This document shows, in pieces, positions 27,301-36,515 of a DNA stretch of 64,000 nt (position 1 is the first letter of the stretch; every line of letters begins with the position of its first letter). Made by a program: the position numbers and the translations under genes. This stretch comes from an uncultured Thermomicrobiales bacterium (GTDB lineage: Bacteria; Chloroflexota; Chloroflexia; Thermomicrobiales; UBA6265), in assembly GCA_902806355.1 (NCBI GenBank), contig CADCWI010000040.1, positions 1-64,000 of the forward strand. The letters are read 5' to 3'. The notes beneath the pieces were generated by a model. It saw nothing but the letters and a program-made list of their open reading frames with translations. It made no database searches and was not told the DNA's origin.

Positions 27301-27847
27301 GCCCAGCAAGACCCTCGCCTTGCCGACGCTGGAGGAGATCGCACGCAGTATTCAATCGGGGGAGAAGGTGCCGGGCGAGATCCTCACCCTGACCCGCCTC
27401 GCGGATGCGGGGGATGAGATCGCGCTGGAGCGCCTCAGAACCGTCTACACGGCGATGCCGTCCATCGTGAACTCCCTGAGCACCTTGCAGTACGCCGTCG
27501 AGCGGGAGTTGCTGAGCAGTGTGGGACCAAGTGCCGGCGAAACCTTTGCTGCGCAAGCCAATCAGTGGCGGAAGACACTCGCCGGCGACAATCCGTCACC
27601 ACTGGAGCGACTGCTCATCAACCGCGTGGTGCTGGACTGGCTGCACGCCCTCAAGTGCGACCTGGAGTATCAGCAGCGACTCAACGGCTCACTCTCGATC
27701 GGGCAGGCGTCGCACTACGGCAAGCAAGCCGAGCAGGCACAGCGGCGTTTTCTCCGCTCAGTGACGACGCTCGCCCAGGTCCGCCGCTTGCTGATTCCGG
27801 CCGTCCAGGTCAATATCGGCGAAAAACAGATCAACGTGGCGGGATGA
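27293..27847 (+). CDS. uncharacterised helical protein ending in QVNIGEKQINV
   Basis: A 184-residue helical protein. The GTG at 27293 follows GGAGTGGAGG and overlaps the stop of the preceding gene. The sequence has a helical middle (LERLLINRVVLDWLHALKCD, then LEYQQRL) and a basic helix with SHYGKQAEQAQRRFLRSVTT. It ends with VQVNIGEKQINVAG, the same tail as the protein at 7298-8077. The RYQRAFLRLLRALRDQRRV helix of that protein matches AQRRFLRSVTTLAQVRR here, so the two are homologous over their last third. The role is unknown; the context is replication of a mobile element. Confidence 0.75.
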   Translation: MAKPSKTLALPTLEEIARSIQSGEKVPGEILTLTRLADAGDEIALERLRTVYTAMPSIVNSLSTLQYAVERELLSSVGPSAGETFAAQANQWRKTLAGDNPSPLERLLINRVVLDWLHALKCDLEYQQRLNGSLSIGQASHYGKQAEQAQRRFLRSVTTLAQVRRLLIPAVQVNIGEKQINVAG

Positions 27848-27940
27848 ACGTGGTGCTGGTTGTGAACCATCGGGGCGTCCCTATCGAAAGAGTGTCTGGA
27901 GTGTAGGGGTCGGGACATCGACTCTCAAACGCCTGAGGGG

Positions 27941-28475
27941 ATAAGAGATAGACCTACCCGAAACCGGACCCCCCTCTGTTAGGCGAGCGGGATCCCTGGC
28001 TCCAAGCTCTTGGTTTCAGAGAAGGGAAACGGGTGATGACACGACCGCAAGACTAACGCCGAGCGACGCGGTCGGCCTGTAGCAGGTCTTCCAGCGTGAT
28101 CCGGAAAATCTCCCCCCGGCGAGCCATCGACCTACGCGAGACCGGCCCACTCCTGCGAGCTTGGCGTAAAGGGTGCAGTCAATGAACGACTTGCATAACC
28201 TGTCGACCTGGTTTCGGGATCCGTACATGCTGCAAATTGGACCGTGACTGAGATTTGCCCGGCGGGAAAGCGCGTAGACTAGTAACACTAGATCTTGGGG
28301 AACTCGTAAATCGAGGAAAAGCTGGCCAGGGTGCGATGAGATAGAAGATAGATCCACCCGAAACCGGACCCCCTTGCGAGTGAGCACAAGGTCACCTGAA
28401 CGGGTGCGTTTACCCTTTGCCCCCCGCCGTCGTCGAACGTGGAGGGGTAGTAGTCCTCCGAGAACCGGACCCCTG
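27941..28475 (+). repeat. three direct repeats ending in ACCGGACCCC
   Basis: Bases 27941-27975 and 28335-28375 share GATAGA, then CACCCGAAACCGGACCCCC with few differences. A shorter third copy (GAGAACCGGACCCC) lies near 28459-28473. The region 27848-28810 has no credible gene. The repeats may be ends of lost insertion sequences. Confidence 0.45.
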
Positions 28476-28810
28476 TGGCACGGATGTGCTCAGCGGTGTC
28501 CGTGCAGGGTAGCTCCAAGCAGATGGGACTTGTGTTCGTACCGAGACGTCTGTCGAGAGCAGTTAGGGTGTACCAAAACAGCGTCTTCTGCCACGAGGGT
28601 GAATGGCAGTCCTCCGCGAAACACCATCCCAACAAGTGCAGCTTGTCTGGTGGACCGCATCGCCGCTCCGGGAAAGTTGAGCGCGGCGCAGGCGAAGCGC
28701 ACTATTGGAGCGGACCACCGCGGCAGTCTATGAATCATGAGCGAATTGCTGCCAATCTCGCCATTCTCTCAGCCGTCACGAGAGTCGGTTCCGCTCCACC
28801 CAGCTGAGCC

Positions 28811-28975
28811 ATGTGGTCTGATGCTCAGTGTGCTCGTTCTCCGGACCCGCTGATTGGCCGCGAGCAGGCGTCGGTAACGGTGCATGCGCTGCTGCGGCGA
28901 AATGACGTCCCGCTGGTGACGCTAACTGACCGAGGTGGTCAGCAACACGCGGTTCGCTCTGGCTGCCTCTACTTA
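28811..28975 (+). pseudogene. N-terminal fragment of an NB-ARC/LuxR regulator
   Basis: The frame encodes PLIGREQASVTVHALLRRND, then VPLVTLTDRGG, matching the start of the complete regulator at 39978-42383 ([20 protein letters not shown], then [10 protein letters not shown]). It breaks down at the P-loop, where GVGKT is expected. The C-terminal part of a similar regulator without its N-terminus lies at 33927-35300, so the two may be halves of one gene. Confidence 0.55.
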
Positions 28976-30673
28976 CAGCCCCATGCTGCTCCGGTACTGC
29001 CAAACTGACATCACCGCCGTTGCCCCCTCGCCGACTGCGGTCGCCACGCGTTTGCCGGATCCCAACCGGACATCGCCGGCGGCAAAGACGCCGGGAACGC
29101 TGGTCTCCATGAGATATGGATCGCGGTCGAGTGACCAGCCTTTAGCACCGCCGTTGGCGAGCATGCCTGGCCCGGCCAGAATGAACCCCTTCTCGTCGCG
29201 CGCGATCTTCCCATTGAGCCAGTCAGTCCTCGGGGCGGCCCCAATGAAGACAAAGAGCGCGCTTGCCTCTTCGGTCTGCCGTTCCCCGCTGTCCGTATCC
29301 CGGAAGACAACCTGCTCGAGGTGCTCGCTGCCGCAGACCTCATCCACGGTGGAGTGATACCTGATGTTGATATTCGGTGTTGCTTGGATTCGTTCGGCGA
29401 GGTAATGCGACATACCCGCCGACAGGGTGTTGCCGCGGACCAACATCGTCACGCTCTTTGTGACGGTGGCGAAATGGATGGCCGCCTGACCAGCGGAGTT
29501 CGCCGCGCCGACAATGTGGATGTCCTCGCCGCGCACCGAGGATGTCTCGGATACGGAGGCGCCGTAGTACACACCCTTTCCGGTCAGCGCATCCGCGCCC
29601 GGCACCTGGAGACGCCGATAGTCCACACCGGTCGAGATGATCACGGAATGGGCTCGCAGCTCCGTGCCATCCTTCAAAGTAAGGCCGATCACTCCAGCAT
29701 GGTTCTCAATCGAGACGACCTCATGAGTCAGCAGGAACTCCGCGCCGAAGCGCCGAGCCTGAGTCACTGCCCGGCGAGACAGCTCGGCTCCGGAAAGTCC
29801 ACTCGGGAATCCTAGATAGTTCTCGATGCGCGTGCTCTGCCCGGCTTGGCCACCAGTTGCATCACGCTCGATGATGAGCGTGCTGAGTCCTTCCGATGCA
29901 CCATAGACGGCGGCGGCAAGACCGGAGGGCCCGGCTCCGATGATGATGAGATCGTACAGCGGCACTTCCGCATGCCCTCGGATGCCAGCCTTCTCCGCAA
30001 TCTGTTGTGGCGTCGGCTTCTCAAGGATTTGCCCATCTGGGAAGATGACCACGGGGCAATTGTCAGCAGTGATGCCTGTTATCTCCAGCAACTGGGTAGC
30101 CTCAGGATCCGTGGCGAGATCCATCCACTTGTATGGAACCTGGTTTCGGGCGAGAAAATCCCTTGCGATGTGGGACTCCTGCGACCAGCGGTGGCCGATG
30201 ACGCGGATTCCCTTGAACTCAGGCGGATGAGCGGCCATCCAGTCGTCCAGCATGTCGTCGAGCATGGGGAACAGGCGTTGCTCTGGCGGATCCCACGGCT
30301 TGACCAGATAGTGATCGAGGCGGACCTCATTGATCGCCGTGATGGCGGCATCGGTATCGGCGTAGGCAGTGAGCAGCGCCTTCTTGGAATCGGGAAACAA
30401 CCGCTTGGCCTGGATGAGCAGATCGATGCCTGTAAGCCCAGGCATCCGTTGATCCACCAGCATCAGTGCCACGGATTCATTTGCAAGTCTCAGCTGCTTG
30501 AGAACATCGAGGGCCCGGTCGCCGGATTCCGCCCGGATCACCCGGAAATGCTCCCCGAACCCATGGCGAACATCGCGCGCGATGGCCTGAAGCACCTCGG
30601 TGTCGTCATCAACAGTCAGAATGATCGGCTTGTCGGCCACGTGGTGCCTCCAGATATCCGCAGCAGTGCTCAT
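28973..30673 (-). CDS. response regulator fused to a thioredoxin reductase-like flavoprotein
   Basis: A 566-residue three-part fusion. Residues 15-140 are a receiver domain (VDDD, phospho-acceptor Asp74 in MLVDQRMPG, Lys in YLVKPWD). Residues 150-235 are glutaredoxin-like (IRVIGHRWSQESHIARDFLA) without CxxC. Residues 250-560 are a thioredoxin reductase-like FAD/NADPH fold (IIGAGPSGLAAAVYGASEG, VGAANSAGQAA, FAAGDVR). The redox-active CxxC of true thioredoxin reductases is absent. The start at 30673 has GGCGGAG upstream. It is divergent from the histidine kinase at 30828, which is likely its partner. Confidence 0.9.
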   Translation of the reverse strand: MSTAADIWRHHVADKPIILTVDDDTEVLQAIARDVRHGFGEHFRVIRAESGDRALDVLKQLRLANESVALMLVDQRMPGLTGIDLLIQAKRLFPDSKKALLTAYADTDAAITAINEVRLDHYLVKPWDPPEQRLFPMLDDMLDDWMAAHPPEFKGIRVIGHRWSQESHIARDFLARNQVPYKWMDLATDPEATQLLEITGITADNCPVVIFPDGQILEKPTPQQIAEKAGIRGHAEVPLYDLIIIGAGPSGLAAAVYGASEGLSTLIIERDATGGQAGQSTRIENYLGFPSGLSGAELSRRAVTQARRFGAEFLLTHEVVSIENHAGVIGLTLKDGTELRAHSVIISTGVDYRRLQVPGADALTGKGVYYGASVSETSSVRGEDIHIVGAANSAGQAAIHFATVTKSVTMLVRGNTLSAGMSHYLAERIQATPNINIRYHSTVDEVCGSEHLEQVVFRDTDSGERQTEEASALFVFIGAAPRTDWLNGKIARDEKGFILAGPGMLANGGAKGWSLDRDPYLMETSVPGVFAAGDVRLGSGKRVATAVGEGATAVMSVWQYRSSMGL

Positions 30674-30827
30674 CCTGTGCTCCGCCTGATGCGTGGAGGG
30701 GCGGTAACACATAGCGGGGTGCCAACTCTCGACTTGTGAGGGACCCAGTGAAATAATACTGCCAACTGGGCCCCCGTAAAACGACTATTCCATCCATCCT
30801 GCGGCTGATGCGGGCCGCTCACTCCAC

Positions 30828-32285
30828 ATGGAGACCGTCGTGATTGATGAAGACTCTGCGGCACCCGATCTCCGGCTCCTCGAGAGCGAGCAGCGCTACC
30901 AAGCAGTCATTGAGAACGCCTCGGACATGATCCAGAGTGTGCGCTCCGATGGTACCTTCGAGTTCGTCAACCGGGCGTGGACCAGCGCGCTTGGCTATAC
31001 CGTGGACGATCTCGCCACCATGACGATCTGGGACATCATCCATGAGGATTCGATCGAGCACTGCCAGACCGAATTCATGCGGGTGATGCAAGGCGACCCG
31101 ATCGACTTCTTCCAAGCGACCTTCGTCTCCAAGGATGGACGGGCGGTGCCGGTGGAGGGCAGCGCCACGTCGCGATTTCTTGGGGAGGAGGTCGTCGCCA
31201 CGCATGGGTTTTTCCGCGACATCACGGAGCGGCTCCATGCCCGGGAGCTCGAGGAGCGCACCGCACAGCTGGAGCGTGAGGAGCAAGCACGATACCTGGA
31301 GAAGATGGCCGCGCTGGGCAAGCTCTCCGCCGGTCTCGCGCATGAGCTGAACAACCCGGCCGCTGCGGTGCAGCGCGCGAACGCTGGCTTCAGGGAGACG
31401 CTCAAGCGGCGCGATGACGCATTGCATCAGCTTGCCGATGCCGGCCTCAATGCAGCGTGCTGGGACGCGATGGAGGCTGTGGTCGAACGGGTGCGGCTGG
31501 CACGGTTGGACCAGGGGCGACTGGACCCGATCGCCATCAGTGATGCCGAAGAGGTGATTGAATCTTGGTTGGAGGACCATGGGGTCAAGCGGCCGTGGAC
31601 GTTTGCGCCGTCGCTGGCGGAAGCCGGCTTCAGCACGGAGGACCTCGCATCGATCGCGACAAGCGTTCCGGAGACCGCACTCACTGAGGCCATCACGTGG
31701 GTCACCGAGACGTTGATCCTGGGCGAGTCGATGGAGATCATTGCCCAGAGCAGCCGGCGCATCAATGAATTGGTGCAGGCGATCAAGGGCTATTCGCACA
31801 TGGACCGTGCCACGGAGCATGACGCGGACATCCATGAGGGAATAGAGAACACACTGATCATCCTCGCGCACCGCTTGGGCAATGCCGAGGTCGTTCGCGA
31901 CTTCAATCACTCCCTCCCGCCCATCCGCATGTATGGCAACACGATGAACCAGGTCTGGACCAACATCCTCGACAACGCAATCGATGCGACAGATGGGCAC
32001 GGACGGATCATTATTCGGACGCTGTTCGAAGGCGATCGTGTGGTCGTCGAGATTGAGGACAACGGCATGGGTATTCCGCCGGATGCACTTCACCGGATCT
32101 TTGAACCGTTCTACACGTCGAAGCCTCAAGGGCAAGGTACCGGCCTTGGACTGGACACCGCCTGGCGCATCGTCACTAGGGAGCATGGCGGCACAATCAC
32201 AGCAACCTCTGAACCGGGGCAGACGACTTTCCGCATCTCCCTGCCGATCACGCCAGCATCAGCAAGCGAGTTAGTAGCTGTATAG
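30828..32285 (+). CDS. PAS-domain sensor histidine kinase
   Basis: A 485-residue cytoplasmic kinase. Residues 22-135 are a PAS domain (YQAVIENASDMIQSV and FFRDITERL). A short coiled coil follows, then the phospho-acceptor His172 in GLAHELNNPAAAVQRA. Residues 340-475 are the ATP-binding domain (NILDNAIDATD, DNGMGIPPDALHRIFEPFYT and GTGLGLDTA). There is no membrane segment, so the PAS domain senses an internal signal, plausibly redox state or a small ligand. It is divergent from the receiver-flavoprotein fusion with a shared 154-bp promoter region, an arrangement known for such fusions. The ribosome site is weak; a GTG at 30840 is an alternative start. Confidence 0.9.
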   Translation: METVVIDEDSAAPDLRLLESEQRYQAVIENASDMIQSVRSDGTFEFVNRAWTSALGYTVDDLATMTIWDIIHEDSIEHCQTEFMRVMQGDPIDFFQATFVSKDGRAVPVEGSATSRFLGEEVVATHGFFRDITERLHARELEERTAQLEREEQARYLEKMAALGKLSAGLAHELNNPAAAVQRANAGFRETLKRRDDALHQLADAGLNAACWDAMEAVVERVRLARLDQGRLDPIAISDAEEVIESWLEDHGVKRPWTFAPSLAEAGFSTEDLASIATSVPETALTEAITWVTETLILGESMEIIAQSSRRINELVQAIKGYSHMDRATEHDADIHEGIENTLIILAHRLGNAEVVRDFNHSLPPIRMYGNTMNQVWTNILDNAIDATDGHGRIIIRTLFEGDRVVVEIEDNGMGIPPDALHRIFEPFYTSKPQGQGTGLGLDTAWRIVTREHGGTITATSEPGQTTFRISLPITPASASELVAV

Positions 32286-32554
32286 AAAAGCACCGGCCAG
32301 CGGGGCGGTACCGAGAGCTTGCCCGGCGTCGTGGCCTTCTTGTCGACTCTTGTCGTTCTGGGACGGCTTTGGGGTTGTGCGCTTCTGCGGGGACATCATC
32401 TCGGTTGTTGGTTTCGGCAGTCACACTTGCTCGCTTCATCACTAGCGCATGATTTGCGCTGGTAGGAACCTTTCTTCTGCACTGTCCACTGCTGCACGGT
32501 GGTACAGCGCTTCTCAAGCGCTTGCCAAGTCTGCGATGGATCAATCCCTAATGC

Positions 32555-32779
32555 TCAGAACTCCTGGAGTTTCGCTCTCCCCGCATCGCCAAACGACCCG
32601 GACTTGACCTGCTGGAGCTCCGGCAGGCAATCATTGCAAAAGTGACGTGTCAGCTCTGAGAGGGAAATCCCGCAGTCACGACACGCCGCTGATGCCTCTG
32701 GTTTCTGCGGCGTCTCCTCACGCATTTCTGTCGTCCGCACCCGATCACGTCCCGCCCTCCGGTTCGCCGCCGTCAACAA
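32555..32779 (-). CDS. small zinc-ribbon protein or fragment, 74 aa
   Basis: A basic N-terminus is followed by a clear two-knuckle ribbon CRDCGISLSELTRHFCNDC and a helix SGSFGDAGRAKLQEF. A ribbon of this type, followed by a helix with an AG(R)..L pattern, is found as a C-terminal extension in some Cas1 proteins and in other DNA enzymes. No other part of such a protein is nearby. It may be a stand-alone small protein or the tail of a lost gene. The start codon is poorly supported. Confidence 0.4.
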   Translation of the reverse strand: MLTAANRRAGRDRVRTTEMREETPQKPEASAACRDCGISLSELTRHFCNDCLPELQQVKSGSFGDAGRAKLQEF

Positions 32780-33112
32780 TGTCGGCCCGAGGTCAACGGT
32801 GGTCTCATGGGCGACAGCGTAGACACTCAGCGCCCTGGCCCTTGTAGCGAGACCGACTTCGTCGTAATGAGCTTGTCGATGTGGGGCACGCCAGTGGTCC
32901 GACTTGACTACCTGCGGAGGCGCGGTGATTGTTGCGGCGACTCGGCAATCTGGTGGAGGTCGAACCCATCTTTACCTTTGGCGGATGGGCGGCATGACAG
33001 TGCCGGTCGGGACGGTGGTAGGTGAATGAAGTCTGAGTGTACGCGGTCGACACCGGGACAACACTCGTCGCCCTCGTAGTTGGCACCAGCGCCACCCCAC
33101 CGGCAGACGACG

Positions 33113-33787
33113 TCAACCCCGACGCGCGCGTCTGGAACGAGTAGATTGGGTTTGCGTCTCGGGAAGCGGTGGCAAGCCGTCCGCTCCTTCAGTAGTTGTC
33201 GGGTTGAGCAGCGCAGCGCAGCAAGTGAGGTCGTCTGCCGGGGACGGGATGCCGAACTCCCGCAGTCGCTCGCGGGCAAAAACGGCCACGGCATGGACAA
33301 GCGCCTGCTGGTTCCGGCCGTGTGGTTTCGTGTGTCCGTTACGAGTCGCCTTGACCGTGCTCATTGCCAGTCCTGTCTCATTGACAAGCCGTTTCGCCGG
33401 CATCTGCTTCAACACTGGTAACAGCAGCGTTCGCCACGGATCCCGCCCGGGATCCGCGAACTCTGTCCACAGCTCCTCCGGATTGTGCTCAATGCCCGAC
33501 TCGACCTCCTCGAGCCGGTTCGACTCCTTGCCGACGTGGGTTGTCAACTCCCGGATGGAGCGCACCACCCGCCGCCCCAACTGCCCCACCGTTGGCCGGT
33601 CACATGGCCGTCCCTCCAGTCCGGCGCTCCTGGCCTCGGGATGATGGAGAAAGTCCACGAGCACGTCCCGGTAGTTCTGAATCCGGGCCACGTTCGCACC
33701 TCCCGTCTCACGCTCCGTCGTGATCCGATAGGGCTTTCCCGAGGTGCGGTCAATCCACTGCAGCCGCATCCACGTAGAGACTGCCAA
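33113..33787 (-). pseudogene. helix-turn-helix protein of the TGKPYRITT type, N-terminally truncated
   Basis: The frame of 224 residues lacks a good start (only TTG at 33787). It begins WIDRTSGKPYRITTE, then NYRDVLVDFLHHPEARSAGL, then GRPCDRPTVGQLGRRVV and IGKESNRLEEVESGI. I recall this order from uncharacterised proteins of Chloroflexota and Actinomycetota that often sit near transposons. A helix-turn-helix (MPAKRLVNETGLAMSTVKAT) and a basic helix follow. The usual N-terminal half is absent. Its neighbour is the truncated LuxR gene, so the region has undergone deletion. The function of the family is unknown. Confidence 0.55.
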
Positions 33788-33926
33788 GCACTAGCGCAGG
33801 CGGGCCGAACGCTGTAGGACGACCATCCTCGATCACATGCCTACGAACTCTCGCCTGCGGCGTGGTGCTGCGGTTATCCGACCCTCGATCAGGAAGGTCA
33901 TCTCACCGTCGAGGACGTAGAACAAG

Positions 33927-35300
33927 TTGATCCATCTCCGGTACACGATGCTGGAAACGATCCGCACGTTCGGCCAGGAGCAACTGGGGGACGAGGCGGA
34001 ATCGCTGCGCGGCGCCCACGCTCGGTGGTGCCATAACCTGCTCACGTGGGTGCACCCCCACTGGTTCACGGCCACCCAGACCCAGTGGGGCGACCTGATC
34101 GAGCAAGAACAGGCGAACGTGCGAGCGGCCCTCGCCTGGCTGTATGCCGGGAACCGACAAACCGACCTGATCGCGATGGTCGGTCTGATGTGGCCGTTCT
34201 GGTTCGTGCGGCATCATTGGCTGGAAGGGATGGCGTGGCTGGAACGGGCGCTCGAGGCAAGCGACGGCCAGCACACCCTTGCCCGCATCCGGGTCCTGGT
34301 CGGAGCCGGCTGCCTGTGGCTCATGCGCGGCGACGAGCCCACGGCGAGGGCGTACAACGAGGAGGCACGTGCGATCTGCCACGAGCTCAGGGACGTGGGT
34401 CCGAGCGATAGTTCGCTGAACGGACTCGCGATCTGTGCCAATGCCCGCGGCGACTTCGACGAGGGCCGGCGGCTCAACCTCGAGGCCCTGGCCATGCTGC
34501 GGGCCCAGGCTGAGACACATCCAAGCGCCCTGCCGATGGCAAGCGTCATCCTCTGCAATATGGCCTGGACGCTGTTCTCCCAGGGACAGGTTGACGAGGC
34601 TGCCCCCCTCGCCCGCGAGGCGCTCGAAATGCAACGCGACCTCAACTTTGACTGGGCCGCTGCAGACACCCTGTTCCTCCACGCCCGGATCGCCGAAGCC
34701 AGAGGTCAGCACAAGCGTGCGACAGCCTGCTATCACAAGAGTCTGCGGTTGGCGGTGAAAACCCGGGACCTCCAGATCACCGTGAACACCCTTGACCGGG
34801 TCGCTCAGTTTCTGGCTGAGGTGGGCGATGACGAGCGGGTCGCGCTACTGCTCGGAGCCAGCGCGCGGCTCCACGAAATGATCGCCGATGTGCCGAGTGA
34901 CGAGCGACAAGCCGAACTTTCGCACCTCGCGGCCCGGGCGCGGGTGCGCCTTGGAGATGATGGATTCGACCGACTTTACCGGCACGGACGGGCGATGCCG
35001 CTCGAGGGGATCATGTTGGTCGCTCTGGAGGCCTCGGTGCCATCCTCACCACGCCCCGTCCCAGCGGCGGCGGCACGCCGGGGCATCACGCGTCGCGAGC
35101 TCGATGTCCTCGGTCTCCTGGCCCAGGGCCTGACCGACCAGGAGATCGCGGACGCCCTCTTCGTCGGCCTGCGCACCGTCCACACCCACGTCAGCCGCCT
35201 GCTTGCCAAGCTCGGCGGCGCCAACCGGAGAGAAGTGGTTGCCCGCGCTTGTGCCGAGCACCTTCTGGACGATCTCTTTCTCGCATCCACCCGCTCCTGA
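33927..35300 (+). CDS. LuxR-type regulator, C-terminal part only
   Basis: A 457-residue frame from a TTG (an ATG at 33948 is possible). It begins with RYTMLETIRTFGQEQL, which in intact NB-ARC/AfsR-like regulators follows the ATPase domain, so the P-loop half is missing. Residues 60-380 are tetratricopeptide-like helices. A LuxR helix-turn-helix closes the protein (RRELDVLGLLAQGLTDQEIA, then VRTVHTHVSRLLAKLG-like). The missing half may be the fragment at 28811-28975. Without the ATPase it may act as constitutive regulator or be inactive. The secreted protein gene at 35413 follows on the same strand. Confidence 0.78.
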   Translation: MIHLRYTMLETIRTFGQEQLGDEAESLRGAHARWCHNLLTWVHPHWFTATQTQWGDLIEQEQANVRAALAWLYAGNRQTDLIAMVGLMWPFWFVRHHWLEGMAWLERALEASDGQHTLARIRVLVGAGCLWLMRGDEPTARAYNEEARAICHELRDVGPSDSSLNGLAICANARGDFDEGRRLNLEALAMLRAQAETHPSALPMASVILCNMAWTLFSQGQVDEAAPLAREALEMQRDLNFDWAAADTLFLHARIAEARGQHKRATACYHKSLRLAVKTRDLQITVNTLDRVAQFLAEVGDDERVALLLGASARLHEMIADVPSDERQAELSHLAARARVRLGDDGFDRLYRHGRAMPLEGIMLVALEASVPSSPRPVPAAAARRGITRRELDVLGLLAQGLTDQEIADALFVGLRTVHTHVSRLLAKLGGANRREVVARACAEHLLDDLFLASTRS

Positions 35301-35412
35301 CCCGTGAAATCCGTAATAGATACGGACGCGGTACCCGACGTTCTCCAATAGGCTGGGAAGCAGTCTCCGGGGCCACGATCGTTACCGCTATCGTTATGGA
35401 GGAGCATCGCAC

Positions 35413-36000
35413 ATGACGTCGCATGCATCGCATCAGCAGGTCAACCGCCGGTCCACGATCGCCGCTCTGGCCGGGGCAAGTGTGGGCATGGCCTTGGCGA
35501 CCACCAGGACCGTGGGCGCGCAAGACACGGCGCTCGCCGACCACCCCATAGTTGGCACCTGGCTCGTCCGCGTGCCAGACGGATCGCTCGGCGTCAACTA
35601 CGTTTTGCCCGACGGCAAATGGATGCACATCGGTTCTCCACTGGGCATGCCCGCCCCGGATGGCACGACCATCTATCAATCCGGCCAAGTCGGAGTCTGG
35701 GAACCGGACCCGGAGAACGAACAGGGCATCCACTTCGTCTCGATCCAAGCCCTGTTCGACACGGCGGGCGCCTACACCGGCACTTTCATCGTCGATGGCT
35801 ACCCAAGCGTGAGCGAGGACGGGCAAACGCAGGGCGACGACTGGTCCCGATCGTACATCACCATCCGGGACGTCAACGACGAGGTGGTCAACGTCATCCG
35901 GGATGACGGGACGACCCCGCCGATCGTCGGAGTCCGCCTGACGCCCGGGGAGATCATCTTCCCACCGCTCCACGCGCCGGCCGCAACCCCCGAAAGCTAA
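35413..36000 (+). CDS. Tat-type exported hypothetical protein, 195 aa
   Basis: The signal region is NRRSTIAALAGASVGMALAT, a weak twin-arginine type, with a cut near VGAQDT. The mature part has HPIVGTWLVRVPDGSLGVNY, then a GKWMHIGSPLG strand and VGVWEPDPENEQGIHFVSIQ, with a TGTFIVDGYPSVS strand. This is the pattern of small secreted lipocalin-like proteins common in this phylum; they have no known function. The ATG has TATGGAGGAGCATCGCAC upstream. It may be controlled by the adjacent LuxR-type gene, which reads in the same direction 112 bases upstream. Confidence 0.78.
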   Translation: MTSHASHQQVNRRSTIAALAGASVGMALATTRTVGAQDTALADHPIVGTWLVRVPDGSLGVNYVLPDGKWMHIGSPLGMPAPDGTTIYQSGQVGVWEPDPENEQGIHFVSIQALFDTAGAYTGTFIVDGYPSVSEDGQTQGDDWSRSYITIRDVNDEVVNVIRDDGTTPPIVGVRLTPGEIIFPPLHAPAATPES

Positions 36001-36253
36001 CGTGCGACCGAGGCGTATCGCACCTGCGGTCGGCTGGGGACTCTGGAGTCTGCAGTCGACCGCACCCCCTTGGTGACGAACGTGTAGTGGCACCTCGCCA
36101 GATCACGCACTACCACACGTGCCTCGCCGGTGGCTGAGCACGGAGGCGCGGTCAGAATCCGTCGTAAAGCGTGATGCGGTCAGCACAGAGGCGTACGGTG
36201 TCCAGGGCCAAGCCATAGAGTGCCGGCAATGACGTAGGTGAGACCGGCGTTGG

Positions 36254-36430
36254 TTAGCCCCGGTAATAAGCGATGGCGTCATCCTGGATGACCGCCCGGG
36301 TTCCGACCAGGGTGACGAGGCGGTCATCGGCGTGCGCGCTCCCATTCTGCTGGCGCTCGGGAGCGAGGCGGGCGACGGTGCGGTGGGAGGCGAATCGCTG
36401 TGCGATCGCGTCGAATCTGGATGCGGCCAT
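36254..36430 (-). pseudogene. truncated gene start with RFDA-type leader
   Basis: The ATG at 36430 has a strong site, GAGGAGGAGGACC. The first residues, MAASRFDAIAQRFASHRT, match the leader of the serine hydrolase at 38231-39481 (MDASRFDAVSKLFAQRSLT). In that gene a twin-arginine signal and a full domain follow. Here the frame continues only 40 unrelated residues to a stop at 36254. It is probably the surviving 5' end of a lost secreted protein gene. The stretch 36001-36253 holds no gene. Confidence 0.5.
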
Positions 36431-36515
36431 CGTGGTCCTCCTCCTCGGGGTCATGAGCCATGGCGCGCTGGGGTCGTGTGACCGGCGCGCCGCCGGGGAT
36501 AGCTCCTGGTCCGTC

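Noticed and set aside
30819..32186. Long minus-strand open frame of 455 codons
   Set aside because: Antisense shadow of the PAS histidine kinase. High GC with codon-position bias keeps the opposite frame open.
32805..33116. Minus-strand frame of 103 codons
   Set aside because: Composition is Ser/Arg-rich without structure or ribosome site; it is typical of non-coding GC-rich DNA.
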